Assembly: GCA_013334485.1 (NCBI GenBank)
Contig: JAAXXL010000001.1
Location: 38,209 to 102,208 of the forward strand
Length of the DNA stretch: 64,000 nucleotides
Direction: 5' to 3'
Source: Chlorobiaceae bacterium
GTDB taxonomy: Bacteria; Bacteroidota; Chlorobiia; Chlorobiales; Chlorobiaceae
Shown here: positions 25,066 to 34,531 of the stretch, in pieces
Position numbering within the stretch: position 1 is the first letter of the stretch
Layout of the letters: each line of letters begins with the position of its first letter
Position numbers and translations under genes: made by a program
The notes under the pieces: generated by a model
Seen by the model: the letters and a program-made list of their open reading frames with translations, nothing else
Told to the model about the DNA's origin: nothing
The model's database searches: none

Positions 25066-27486
25066 ATGAAAACAAAACATACGCAGTCGTATCGCGTTTC
25101 CCGTTTTGTTCTGTCGGCATTTTGCCTGACGGCTACACTCTTGCCGCTCCCGGCTCTCGGAGCTGACTACGGCATAGTAAAAGGTAAAATCACCGACAAA
25201 GCTGACGGTGAAGGCGTTTACGGAGCTTCAGTCAGTATTGCCGGAACGACTATCGGCACCACAACTGACATGAACGGCAACTTTACACTCCCCAATGTTC
25301 CGGCAAAACAGCAGAAAATATCCATCTCCATCGTAGGCTACGCCCCGGCAAGCCAAGTTGTTACCGTCGCTAACGGACAAACATACCAGGTTAACCTGCA
25401 GCTCGGTCAGACCACCATTATGGCATCCGAAGTCGTAGTCGGTGCCTCGCTCTACAAGCAGGACCGCCTTGATGTTCCTGTGACCGCCAACGTGGTCTCA
25501 CAGGAAAAGATCAAGCAGCAGGCCAACCCGACACTCGACAGAATAATTGAGGATGTTCCTGGTGTTGTGGTCACACGTGCAGGCGGCCAGACCTCATCAG
25601 GTGTTCAGATTCGAGGTTCAAACACCTACCAGGGTGGAGGTATCGGTACCCGTGTTAGCGCACTTTACGACGGCTTCCCTATCAATGCTCCGGAGTCAGG
25701 TGAAGTGGCATGGTCCTCCGTCAACATGAATGCTGCTGACAAGGTTGAAATCCTCAAAGGTGCCGCAGCTACCCTCTACGGTTCAGGTGCCATGGGTGGT
25801 GTAGTAAACGTCTTCGGTCACCTTCCGGACAAACTTGAAGTAAAAGCCGGTGTGAATGGTGGCTACTACGCTGCACCTCCATCAAGCGACCAGAGTGTTT
25901 TTTATAGTGACAATCATACTCCCTGGTTCTGGAATACCTATGTCGGTTTTGGCAACAAGAGCGGAAAGTTGAACTACAACATCCTTTACACAACCAGCCA
26001 TGATGACGGCTATCGCCAAAACGCCAATACACTGCTGGATGATGTAAAACTGAAAGCGCGTTACGACATTGATGCCAAACAGTACCTCCTGTTGAGCGCT
26101 TTTTACAATCAGACTAAAGGCGGCTACGCTTATGAGTGGTATACCGGCGACAGTTTCACCGTATTCACCGCTCATCCTGAACGCGCTTATGATATCAATA
26201 ACAGCCAGTACTATTACGATGACATGATCAAGCGCAAAAACGCATTGGTCGGACTAAACTATGTCAACCTCCTGAGCGATAACCTCAGCCTTGATACCCG
26301 AGTCTACTATACCCATAACGCAACCAGATACGAATACAACACAACAAGTGCCAGACAAATTTCACTGCCCATTCCCTACTACAACAAAGCTGTGGGCGAC
26401 TTTAACGAGACCCATTCCGACCGGCTCGGTATTGGAACGAAATTCGACTGGAGAGCAAACGACAACAACCGTGTTCTTGTTGGTGCAGAGGGAAGCATAA
26501 CCGATGTCACGACCACACAGCTTACTGCCCAGTGGCCTACAGCCAATACCTTTGGTAACATCAAGGAGGACAATCGGGCTCTCTTTATTCAGGATGAGTT
26601 AAAGGTGACGGATAAACTGACCTCGCTGCTCTCACTCCGTTATGACTGGAGTGGTATTAATGCCGATCAGGCACAGTCAGCAGCAGGCGGAGCATATGTC
26701 GCTATTCAGCACAAAGCCGTTGATGCATTCAGCCCGCGTGTTGCGCTTAACTACAAGGCAATGGATGACATGTCATTCCGTGCTTCATGGGGCAGGAGCT
26801 TCCGTGCGCCAACCCTCTACGAGCGCTTTGTCCGCAGTGCCGGCCCATACTCAGGAACACCAAATCCTGCTCTGAACAAAGAGACCATGACCGCTTACGA
26901 GGTTGGTATGTTCAAACAGTTCGGTGACAAGCTCTCGCTTGACGTCGCAGGCTTTCTGAACAACTATAATGACCTGATTGAGTCTGTTATTTTAACGTCC
27001 AGATCGTTTCAATACAGAAACATAACGAAAGCCCGAATCTATGGTATCGAAACAGGCCTGAACTATAGACCTGCAATCGACTGGGCGTTTAACGTATCTT
27101 ACACCTACATGAATGCAAAAGACCGCTCTTATGTGACGAATCTCTTTGATATGCAGCATCTCAATCCGGATCCAACCTGGCTGGCCTACAGACCCGAGCA
27201 TACCGCTTCAGTCGGTGCGACATGGAAAGCAACCGACAAGCTGTCGCTTAACGTAAATGGCCGCTATGTCTCGCAGTACAAATCAGTCAGTTCACATCCG
27301 AATGCAACCAGTGCAAACTATCCTGGCGATTTCGTTGTATTTAACAGTGGCCTGAAGTATCAGGCAGGCGAAACCGCTTCAGTGAGCCTGCTCTGCAAAA
27401 ACATGAACAACACACAGTATCAGGAAGCTGAGTGGTTTGCTGCACCAGGACGCAGCTATGTTGCTGGTGTCGATTTCACTTTCTGA
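25066..27486 (+). CDS. TonB-dependent outer-membrane receptor
   Basis: An 806-residue outer-membrane transporter. It has a signal peptide (about 1-32, ending 'ALGA'), a carboxypeptidase-like regulatory domain (about 35-110, 'VKGKITDKADGEGVYGASV'), a plug domain (about 125-240, 'VQIRGSNTYQGGGIGTRVSALYDG') and a C-terminal beta-barrel ending with aromatic 'FTF'. It imports a scarce ligand using TonB energy. The ligand is not visible; cobalamin, an iron chelate or another metal compound are all possible. Its place just upstream of bchH-bchM-bchE makes a pigment-related ligand plausible, since BchE needs cobalamin. A terminator separates it from bchH. Confidence 0.92.
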   Translation: MKTKHTQSYRVSRFVLSAFCLTATLLPLPALGADYGIVKGKITDKADGEGVYGASVSIAGTTIGTTTDMNGNFTLPNVPAKQQKISISIVGYAPASQVVTVANGQTYQVNLQLGQTTIMASEVVVGASLYKQDRLDVPVTANVVSQEKIKQQANPTLDRIIEDVPGVVVTRAGGQTSSGVQIRGSNTYQGGGIGTRVSALYDGFPINAPESGEVAWSSVNMNAADKVEILKGAAATLYGSGAMGGVVNVFGHLPDKLEVKAGVNGGYYAAPPSSDQSVFYSDNHTPWFWNTYVGFGNKSGKLNYNILYTTSHDDGYRQNANTLLDDVKLKARYDIDAKQYLLLSAFYNQTKGGYAYEWYTGDSFTVFTAHPERAYDINNSQYYYDDMIKRKNALVGLNYVNLLSDNLSLDTRVYYTHNATRYEYNTTSARQISLPIPYYNKAVGDFNETHSDRLGIGTKFDWRANDNNRVLVGAEGSITDVTTTQLTAQWPTANTFGNIKEDNRALFIQDELKVTDKLTSLLSLRYDWSGINADQAQSAAGGAYVAIQHKAVDAFSPRVALNYKAMDDMSFRASWGRSFRAPTLYERFVRSAGPYSGTPNPALNKETMTAYEVGMFKQFGDKLSLDVAGFLNNYNDLIESVILTSRSFQYRNITKARIYGIETGLNYRPAIDWAFNVSYTYMNAKDRSYVTNLFDMQHLNPDPTWLAYRPEHTASVGATWKATDKLSLNVNGRYVSQYKSVSSHPNATSANYPGDFVVFNSGLKYQAGETASVSLLCKNMNNTQYQEAEWFAAPGRSYVAGVDFTF

Positions 27487-27519
27487 GAAATCCGCAGGCA
27501 CTTTAGCTATCACATCTGA

Positions 27520-27553
27520 AGCCAGCCCCTCATCCGTAGGGGCTGGCTTTTTT
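27520..27553 (+). terminator. Rho-independent terminator after the TonB receptor gene
   Basis: AGCCAGCCCCT pairs perfectly with AGGGGCTGGCT around CATCCGT and is followed by TTTTTT. It isolates the receptor transcript from bchH. Confidence 0.93.
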
Positions 27554-27635
27554 AATCGTTAGCATTCATCAAGGGATTTTATTACATTTTGCAATCCTGT
27601 TACAACCACATCAAACGCACATCTTTTGTAATTCT

Positions 27636-30600
27636 ATGCACGATAAAATCAGAATTGCCGCTATTGTCGGGATGGAGCAATGCAATCAGCGGGTATGGCG
27701 CGAGGTTACGTCTAAAATTTCCGCACATGCTGAATTAACCCAATGGACCGATCAGGACCTTGAGCATCAGAATCCTGAAACGGCCGAAGCCATCCGCAAT
27801 GCCGACTGCATTTTTACCACCCTGATTCAGTTCAAGGGGCAGGCTGACTGGCTTCAGGAGCAGATCGAACAGTCAAAGGTGAAAACCATCTTTGCCTATG
27901 AGTCAATGCCGGAAGTAATGCAGCTGACTAAAATAGGCACTTATGTTGTATCCGGAGACGGCAGCGGTATGCCCGATATCGTCAAGAAGGTTGCCAAGAT
28001 GCTGGTTAAGGGACGCGATGAGGACGCACTTTACGGCTACATGAAGCTGCTGAAAATCATGCGCACCATGCTGCCGCTCATCCCGAAAAAGGCAAAGGAT
28101 TTCAAAAACTGGATGCAGGTTTACACCTACTGGATGAACCCGACCACTGATAATCTGGCCTCGATGTTCAACTACATCATGGCAGAGTACTTTGAAGCGG
28201 GTATCAAGGTTGAAAAGGTCGTTGAGGTTCCCACCATGGGCTTCTACCACCCGGATGCACCGGAGTACCAGAAGGATCTGCACCATTACGAAAAGTGGCT
28301 GCACAAGCACAAAAAAGGTTCTGAAAAAAACAGAAATATCGGGCTCCTCTTCTTCCGCAAGCATCTGTTGCAGGAGAAAGAGTATATCGACAATACCATT
28401 CGCGCAATAGAAGCAAAAGGGCTCAATCCCCTGCCGGTATTTGTCATGGGTGTTGAAGGTCACGTCGCCGCCAGAGAGTGGTTTACCCATAACAACATCG
28501 ACATGCTCGTCAACATGATGGGCTTCGGCTTTGTGGGCGGCCCGGCGGGCGCAACAACACCGGGTGCATCTTCAGCCGCACGTGATGAGATTCTGGGCAA
28601 AATCAATGCCCCCTACGTCGTTTCACAGCCGCTCTTCATACAGGATGTGGCATCATGGAAGTCACAGGGCGTTGTACCGCTCCAGTCCGCCATGACCTAC
28701 TCCCTGCCTGAAATGGATGGCGCAGTATGCCCGGTTGTGCTCGGCGCCATCAAGGATGGCCGTCTTCAGACTGTGCCTGACCGTCTTGAAAGGCTTGCAG
28801 GAATAGCTAAAAAAATTTCCGGGCTGCGTCAGACCCCCAACAAGGCAAAAAAGGTTGCCCTTGTAGTCTACGACTATCCGCCGGGCATGGGTAAAAAAGC
28901 CAGCGCTGCGCTGCTTGACGTACCGAAAAGTATCTACAATATTCTCCTGACGCTTCGTGCTGAAGGATATAATGTCGGGGAACTGCCGGAATCACCGGAA
29001 GTTCTGCTTGCGATGCTCGACAGAGCTACCGATTACGAAATCCAGGCACATGAGCAGGATTGCTTCGCCATTGACCGCGAAACCTTCAACAGCATCACCA
29101 GCTCAAGAGAGCGTGAACGCATTGAAGGGCGCTGGAGCGGCTTCCCCGGCGAGATCGGGCCAATCAAGCCCGACAAACTCTTTATCGGTGGTCTGACACT
29201 CGGCAACATCTTTATCGGTGTTCAGCCGCGCCTCGGTATCCAGGGTGACCCGATGCGCCTGCTCTTCGACAAGGAGAACACACCGCACCATCAATATATC
29301 GCCTTCTACCGCTGGATCAGTCGTGTGTTCGGAGCCAATGCCATGGTACACATCGGTATGCACGGCACAGCCGAGTGGATGCCCGGCCTTCAGCTCGGTG
29401 TAACCGGCGACTGCTGGTCAGACGCCCTGCTCGGTGAGGTACCGCATTTCTATATCTACCCGATCAACAACCCGAGCGAAGCCAACATCGCCAAGCGACG
29501 CGGCTACGCAACCATGATTTCGCACAACATCCCGCCACTTGCACGCGCCGGACTCTACAAGGAGCTCCCGGCATTCAAGGAGATGCTGAATGACTACCGC
29601 GAACGTGGGCTCGAAAAGATCGTGGATGTCGAAACTGAAGAGGTCATTATCACCAAGGCGCAGCAGCTCAACCTGACTGATGACTGCCCCCGAATCGAGG
29701 GTGAGAACTTCCAGGACTATATCAGCCGTCTCTACACCTATATGATGGAGCTTGAAGGACGCTTGATCTCCAACTCGCTTCACGTCTTTGGCGAAACACC
29801 GAAGCTTGAAACCCAGGTAACAACCATTACCGAGTACCTGAAAGTGCGCGGCAACGAAAAATCGCTACCGTCAATCATCATGCAGGCGATCGGTGAAGAC
29901 AAACTCTTTGGTGATTATGCCTCGCTCGCTACCCGCGCGCGCAAGGGAGAGCCGCAAGCCATGAAAGCACGCGAACAGGTGGACGATCACACCCGCGAGT
30001 TTATACAGCAAACCATTTTCGGCCAGAGCAATCCGGGAACTGTCTTTAACGTCCTGACCGGCGGAGCAAAGATTTCGCAGGAGATGGGTGAAGCTATCAA
30101 CACCGCACTCCAGGACGGCCTTGCCCTCAAGCGCGCTCTTGAAGACAACAGCGGCGAGATGAAGGGCTTCCTCCGCGCCCTTTGCGGAGAGTATATTCCC
30201 TCCGGATCAGGCGGCGACCTTGTGCGAGACGGAGCTGGCATTCTGCCAACCGGACGCAACATCCACGCCATTGACCCCTGGCGCATTCCTTCGGAACTTG
30301 CATTCAAACGCGGACGGCAGATCGCCGACTCGATCATCAATCGCCACGTCGAAGAGAACAACGGCGAGTACCCTGAAACCATTGCACAGGTGCTATGGGG
30401 ACTTGATACCATCAAGAGCAAGGGTGAAGCTGTAGCCGTCATCATTCATCTCATGGGAGCTGAGCCGGCTTACGACGCCCAGGGCAAAATCAGCCACTAC
30501 CGCCTCGTTCCTCTCGAAAAGCTCGGTCGTCCGAGAATCGACGTTCTGATTCAGATCAGCTCGATTTTCCGCGACACCTTCGGAGTCCTTGTCGACCACC

Positions 30601-31439
30601 TCGACAAACTGGTCAAGGATGCTGCAAAAGCCATTGAGCCCCACGAGATGAACCACATCAAAAAGCATGTGGATGAAGCAATTAAAGCGGGAAGTGATTT
30701 CGAAAGTGCCACCTCGCGTCTCTTCACCCAGGCCCCCGGAGCATACGGCTCACAGGTTGAGGAGCTGGTTGAGGATTCAGCATGGGAGTCAGAAGAGGAT
30801 CTCGACAACATGTTCATCAAGCGCACAGGATTTGCCTACGGTGGCAACCGCTACGGTGACCAGCAGACCGATATTCTCAAAGGTCTTCTCAGCACCGTTG
30901 ACCGTGTTGTACAGCAGGTTGACTCGGCAGAGTTCGGCATTACCGATATCGACCGCTACTTCTCCTCATCGGGAGCACTGCAACTCTCAGCCCGTCGCCG
31001 CAACCCGAAAGGTGACAAGGTAAAACTGAACTATGTGGAAACCTTTACGGCAGATGTTAAAATCGACGATGCCGACAAGGCTCTGAAAGTGGAGTTCCGC
31101 AGCAAACTGCTCAACCCGAAATGGTTTGAGACCATGCTTGAACAAGGGCACAGCGGAGCAACCGAAATCAGCAACCGCTTTACCTACATGCTCGGCTGGG
31201 ATGCCGTCACCAAAGGTGTAGACGACTGGGTCTACAAAGAGGCTGCCGAAACCTACGCCATGGATCCGAAAATGCGCGAACGACTCATGAAGGTCAATCC
31301 AAAAGCCTTCAAGAACATCGTAGGCCGTATGCTCGAAGCCAGCGGACGCGGCATGTGGAGCGCCGATCCGGAGATGATCGAAAAACTCCAGGAGATCTAC
31401 TCCGACCTTGAAGACCGTCTCGAAGGGATCGAGGTTTAA
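27636..31439 (+). CDS. bchH: Magnesium chelatase large subunit (BchH/BchS/BchT family)
   Basis: A 1267-residue porphyrin-binding subunit that, with BchI and BchD, inserts Mg into protoporphyrin IX. It shows the CobN/BchH family layout: N-terminal head (about 1-500), conserved 'FRWISRVFGANAMVHIGMHGTAEWMPG'-type central region around the active-site histidines and glutamate ('HIGMHGTAEW', about residue 573), and the C-terminal domains. Green sulfur bacteria carry three paralogues. I assign BchH because bchM and bchE follow, the order I remember for C. tepidum bchH; I cannot exclude BchS or BchT by eye. bchI and bchD are not in the window. Confidence 0.9.
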   Translation: MHDKIRIAAIVGMEQCNQRVWREVTSKISAHAELTQWTDQDLEHQNPETAEAIRNADCIFTTLIQFKGQADWLQEQIEQSKVKTIFAYESMPEVMQLTKIGTYVVSGDGSGMPDIVKKVAKMLVKGRDEDALYGYMKLLKIMRTMLPLIPKKAKDFKNWMQVYTYWMNPTTDNLASMFNYIMAEYFEAGIKVEKVVEVPTMGFYHPDAPEYQKDLHHYEKWLHKHKKGSEKNRNIGLLFFRKHLLQEKEYIDNTIRAIEAKGLNPLPVFVMGVEGHVAAREWFTHNNIDMLVNMMGFGFVGGPAGATTPGASSAARDEILGKINAPYVVSQPLFIQDVASWKSQGVVPLQSAMTYSLPEMDGAVCPVVLGAIKDGRLQTVPDRLERLAGIAKKISGLRQTPNKAKKVALVVYDYPPGMGKKASAALLDVPKSIYNILLTLRAEGYNVGELPESPEVLLAMLDRATDYEIQAHEQDCFAIDRETFNSITSSRERERIEGRWSGFPGEIGPIKPDKLFIGGLTLGNIFIGVQPRLGIQGDPMRLLFDKENTPHHQYIAFYRWISRVFGANAMVHIGMHGTAEWMPGLQLGVTGDCWSDALLGEVPHFYIYPINNPSEANIAKRRGYATMISHNIPPLARAGLYKELPAFKEMLNDYRERGLEKIVDVETEEVIITKAQQLNLTDDCPRIEGENFQDYISRLYTYMMELEGRLISNSLHVFGETPKLETQVTTITEYLKVRGNEKSLPSIIMQAIGEDKLFGDYASLATRARKGEPQAMKAREQVDDHTREFIQQTIFGQSNPGTVFNVLTGGAKISQEMGEAINTALQDGLALKRALEDNSGEMKGFLRALCGEYIPSGSGGDLVRDGAGILPTGRNIHAIDPWRIPSELAFKRGRQIADSIINRHVEENNGEYPETIAQVLWGLDTIKSKGEAVAVIIHLMGAEPAYDAQGKISHYRLVPLEKLGRPRIDVLIQISSIFRDTFGVLVDHLDKLVKDAAKAIEPHEMNHIKKHVDEAIKAGSDFESATSRLFTQAPGAYGSQVEELVEDSAWESEEDLDNMFIKRTGFAYGGNRYGDQQTDILKGLLSTVDRVVQQVDSAEFGITDIDRYFSSSGALQLSARRRNPKGDKVKLNYVETFTADVKIDDADKALKVEFRSKLLNPKWFETMLEQGHSGATEISNRFTYMLGWDAVTKGVDDWVYKEAAETYAMDPKMRERLMKVNPKAFKNIVGRMLEASGRGMWSADPEMIEKLQEIYSDLEDRLEGIEV

Positions 31440-31463
31440 CTCTCGCAGAATACATGTACTCCC

Positions 31464-31491
31464 AAAAAGCACGGCTCCCCCCGTGCTTTTT
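31464..31491 (+). terminator. Hairpin after bchH
   Basis: AAAAAGCACGG pairs with CCGTGCTTTTT around CTCCCC, 25 bp after the bchH stop, with further Ts. It suggests that bchM is not simply co-transcribed with bchH. Confidence 0.85.
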
Positions 31492-31517
31492 GGTTTTAAA
31501 ATAAGTGGCCCTCGCCC

Positions 31518-31572
31518 CAAAGCACTCTTTAATCTTCTATAAGGCCTATAAGACGTATTGGCCCTATATTTC
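31518..31572. repeat. Repeat family E, copy 2 (imperfect palindrome)
   Basis: Starts with the same 'AAAGCACTCTTTAATCTT' flank as copy 1 at 21979, then TATAAGGCC and GGCCCTATA form a 9-bp imperfect stem. The palindrome is degraded compared with copy 1. Confidence 0.65.
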
Positions 31573-31580
31573 CCTTCAAC

Positions 31581-31610
31581 AAGGCAAACACGCAGGTTTG
31601 CCCCTACACC
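31581..31610. repeat. Repeat family B copy (diverged)
   Basis: 'AAGGCAAACACGCAGGTTTG' followed by CCCCTACACC has the same outer arms and 'CCCCTACACC' end as the other copies but an altered core. Confidence 0.5.
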
Positions 31611-31969
31611 TTTTCGTGTTAATTCGCGCAATTCGCGGACAACCTTCCCCTCTTCAATTCAGAATCCATCATCTCTTAATCATCGGTATTGCTGATAATG
31701 ATCATTATTATGAGTATCTTGGCGGAGTTTAAAAAAACGTGAAGCCACCCGGCAAGGTAAAAAGCAGAACATCTGTTCGCTCGAAAAAATGGTCTCGCTT
31801 GAAGCTCCTCAAAGCACTCTTCCGAGGGTTTCGGGAAGCAGAAGCAGAGACTATCGATGAGCTGGCAGGAACTCAATGCCGATCTCGAAACAAGAATTGA
31901 AAGGGTTCATGAGTGCATTCACGCAACTGTTTTTTTAAGACTACATCAAGAAACATCAAAACCTATACC

Positions 31970-32668
31970 ATGAGCAGCTCCTCATTCAATGCTGAAGAAC
32001 ACAAAAAAATGCTCCGCTCCTACTTCAACGGGCAGGGCTTCCAGCGATGGGCATCAATATACGGAGACGACAAACTCTCCTCAGTACGCAATACCGTCCG
32101 ACAGGGCCATGCGGTCATGATGGACAAGGCATTTGACTGGCTGCAAAAGCTTGGGCTGCCGAAAGGAGCAACCGTACTTGATGCAGGCTGTGGCACCGGA
32201 CTCTTCAGCATCAGACTGGCAAAAGCAGGCTACAAGGTAAAGTCGGTCGATATCGCATCACAGATGGTCGGAAAGGCAAAAGAGGAAGCCATAAAGCAGG
32301 GGGTTGACGGCAACATTGAATTCGAAGTCAATACCATTGAATCGGTAAGCGGCACCTATGACGCCGTGGTCTGTTTTGATGTGCTTATCCACTACCCGGC
32401 AGAAGGATTTGCCGAGGCCTTCCGCAATCTGAGCAGCCTCACAAAAGGGTCGGTTATTTTCACCTATGCTCCATACAACAACATTCTTGCCTTCCAGCAC
32501 TGGATCGGAGGCTATTTCCCGAAAAAGGAACGGAGAACAACCATCCAGATGATCCGCGATGAGGAGATGCAGCGAGCAATGGAGAGAGCAGGGATGGAGG
32601 TAAAAAGCCGTGAAAAGATCAGTTTTGGCTTTTATCACACCATGCTGATGAATGCATCGCATAAGTAA
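31970..32668 (+). CDS. bchM: Mg-protoporphyrin IX methyltransferase
   Basis: SAM-dependent O-methyltransferase that methylates the ring-C propionate of Mg-protoporphyrin IX, the step between BchH and BchE. From the ATG at 31970 ('[19 protein letters not shown]') it has 232 residues; the track adds 19 residues from an upstream GTG, which family comparison does not support. The SAM motif I is '[16 protein letters not shown]' (about 68-83), with '[11 protein letters not shown]' as the post-motif. The region '[19 protein letters not shown]' is typical of BchM/ChlM. Confidence 0.93.
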   Translation: MSSSSFNAEEHKKMLRSYFNGQGFQRWASIYGDDKLSSVRNTVRQGHAVMMDKAFDWLQKLGLPKGATVLDAGCGTGLFSIRLAKAGYKVKSVDIASQMVGKAKEEAIKQGVDGNIEFEVNTIESVSGTYDAVVCFDVLIHYPAEGFAEAFRNLSSLTKGSVIFTYAPYNNILAFQHWIGGYFPKKERRTTIQMIRDEEMQRAMERAGMEVKSREKISFGFYHTMLMNASHK

Positions 32669-32818
32669 GGGTTTAATCTGCGAAAACCATAAGAGATTTT
32701 TCCAAATAAATTGTAAATTAAAAATCAAGGGATTTTTTACTGGTAGATCGGCGTTCCCCCTTAGCGAGTAAAGAGATTCCTATTTTTGTTAAAAAACATA
32801 TCTGGAGGGTGAAGACTG

Positions 32819-34459
32819 ATGAAAATACTGATGGTTCAGCCAAATTATCATTCAGGTGGAGCTGAAATTGCCGGTAACTGGACGCCAAGCTGGGTAGCCT
32901 ACATCGGTGGCGCCCTTAAACATGCAGGGTTTGACCAGGTGCGCTTTGTTGACGCCATGGCCGACAATCTTGAAGACGATCAGATTGAAGAGATCATCAG
33001 AAAAAACAAGCCTGATGTGGTAATGGCAACCAATATTACCCCATCTATCTTCAAGGCACAGGACATTATGAAGGTCGCCAAAAAGGTTGACCCGAAAATA
33101 AGAACCATAATGGGTGGTATTCATTCGACCTTCATGTACCCGCAGGTACTGAGCGAAGCACCCGAGACCGACTATGTTGTCCGTGGAGAAGGCGAAGAGG
33201 TTACCGTTAACCTCATCAGAGAGATCGCTGCCGGTACCGACCGGGAGAACCGCGCCAACATCACTGGTATCGCCTATCTTGATGACGAGGGCAAGGTGTT
33301 TGCAACCGCTGCACATCCGGTAATCGAGGATCTCGATACCCTTACCCCCGACTGGAGCCTCTACGACTGGGATAAATATATCTACACCCCGCTCAACTGC
33401 CGTCTTGCTGTACCGAACTTTGCAAGAGGATGCCCCTTTACCTGTACCTTCTGCTCACAGTGGCAGTTCTGGCGCCGGTACCGTGCACGCAGCCCGAAAC
33501 TCTTTGTTGATGAAATCGAGGTACTCGTTAAGAAATACAACGTTGGATTCTTTATCCTTGCTGACGAAGAGCCGACTATCAACAAGCAGAAATTCGTATC
33601 ACTCTGTCAGGAGCTGATCGACCGCAAACTCAACGTCTCCTGGGGTATCAACACCCGCGTTACCGACATTATGCGTGATGCTGATCTGCTCCCATTCTTC
33701 CGCAAGGCAGGCCTTGTACACGTCTCGCTTGGAACAGAGGCTGCAAGCCAGATGAACCTGAACCGGTTCCGCAAAGAGACCACAATTGAGGAGAACAAGT
33801 TCGCCATCAAGCTGCTTCAGAAAAACGGCATCGTAGCTGAAGCACAGTTTGTAATGGGACTTGAGCATGAAACTCCTGAGACCATCGAAGAGACCTACCA
33901 GCTCTGCAAAGACTGGGATCCTGATATGGCCAACTGGACAATCTACACCCCATGGCCATTCTCCGATCTCTTCAAAGAGCTTGGCGACAGGGTTGAAGTA
34001 CGCGACTACTCCAAGTACAACTTTGTGACGCCTATCATCAAGCCGGATAACATGGAGCGTGAGGATGTGCTCAAGGGCGTGCTGAAATCATATGCACGGT
34101 TCTATGCACGCAAAACCTTCTTCAGCTACCCATGGATCAAAGATCCTTATGTGCGCAAGTACATGCTTGGATGCCTGAAGGCTTTTGCCCAGACAACCAT
34201 CACCAAGCGCTTCTACGATATCGACCGCGTCAAGACCAAGAACAACAAGATCGAAATCGATCTCGGCTTTGACAAGTCAAGAATCCTGACACAGAATGAG
34301 GTCAAAAACCTCAAGGAACTGCGTCCGGAGATGGTTGCCGACATGAGCTTCGGTCTCAAGGAAGCTGGCTATCAGCGTGAGCATGATGAGCACAACTGGG
34401 ACGAGTTTGACGAGTCCACCATCAAGGATCGCAACTCTTCAACAGTACGCAACTGCTGA
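32819..34459 (+). CDS. bchE: Anaerobic Mg-protoporphyrin IX monomethyl ester cyclase
   Basis: A 546-residue radical-SAM enzyme with an N-terminal cobalamin-binding domain (about 1-150, 'MKILMVQPNYHSGG') and a radical-SAM domain with the [4Fe-4S] motif C-x3-C-x2-C in 'GCPFTCTFCSQW' (about 203-214). It forms the isocyclic fifth ring of bacteriochlorophyll without oxygen, as expected for an anaerobic phototroph. A good ribosome site 'TGGAGGGTG' precedes the ATG. It follows bchM by 150 bp and ends at a strong terminator. Confidence 0.96.
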   Translation: MKILMVQPNYHSGGAEIAGNWTPSWVAYIGGALKHAGFDQVRFVDAMADNLEDDQIEEIIRKNKPDVVMATNITPSIFKAQDIMKVAKKVDPKIRTIMGGIHSTFMYPQVLSEAPETDYVVRGEGEEVTVNLIREIAAGTDRENRANITGIAYLDDEGKVFATAAHPVIEDLDTLTPDWSLYDWDKYIYTPLNCRLAVPNFARGCPFTCTFCSQWQFWRRYRARSPKLFVDEIEVLVKKYNVGFFILADEEPTINKQKFVSLCQELIDRKLNVSWGINTRVTDIMRDADLLPFFRKAGLVHVSLGTEAASQMNLNRFRKETTIEENKFAIKLLQKNGIVAEAQFVMGLEHETPETIEETYQLCKDWDPDMANWTIYTPWPFSDLFKELGDRVEVRDYSKYNFVTPIIKPDNMEREDVLKGVLKSYARFYARKTFFSYPWIKDPYVRKYMLGCLKAFAQTTITKRFYDIDRVKTKNNKIEIDLGFDKSRILTQNEVKNLKELRPEMVADMSFGLKEAGYQREHDEHNWDEFDESTIKDRNSSTVRNC

Positions 34460-34480
34460 GTTGTTCAACGCTCTCAATAC

Positions 34481-34517
34481 AACAAAAAAACCCTCCACTT
34501 CGGAGGGTTTTTTTGTT
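34481..34517. terminator. Bidirectional terminator between bchE and hsp20
   Basis: AACAAAAAAACCCTCC pairs with GGAGGGTTTTTTTGTT around ACTTC. A-run and T-run flank the GC stem on both sides, so it serves bchE (plus) and the small heat-shock gene (minus). Confidence 0.93.
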
Positions 34518-34531
34518 AAGCATGCTGATGC

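Larger units (their letters stand above)
31440..31969. other. Gap between bchH and bchM with repeats and possible gene debris
   Basis: A 530-bp stretch inside the pigment cluster. It holds the bchH terminator, a partial family E repeat (31518-31570), a family B hairpin (31581-31610) and a 'TTCGTG' segment. At 31740-31901 an open GTG-initiated frame of about 53 codons ('VKPPGKVKSRTSVRSKKW' at its start) is rich in Arg/Lys/Ser. A second frame through the same DNA reads '[15 protein letters not shown]'. Neither has a clear start signal, so I read this as decayed coding sequence or chance. Confidence 0.5.

Noticed and set aside
27903-28490. 195-codon minus-strand ORF
   Set aside because: Antisense shadow inside bchH; composition and cysteine content are not protein-like.
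31740-31901. Small GTG-started gene of about 53 codons between bchH and bchM
   Set aside because: Arg/Lys/Ser-rich frame without a ribosome site and with an overlapping alternative frame; kept only as possible debris in the gap entry.
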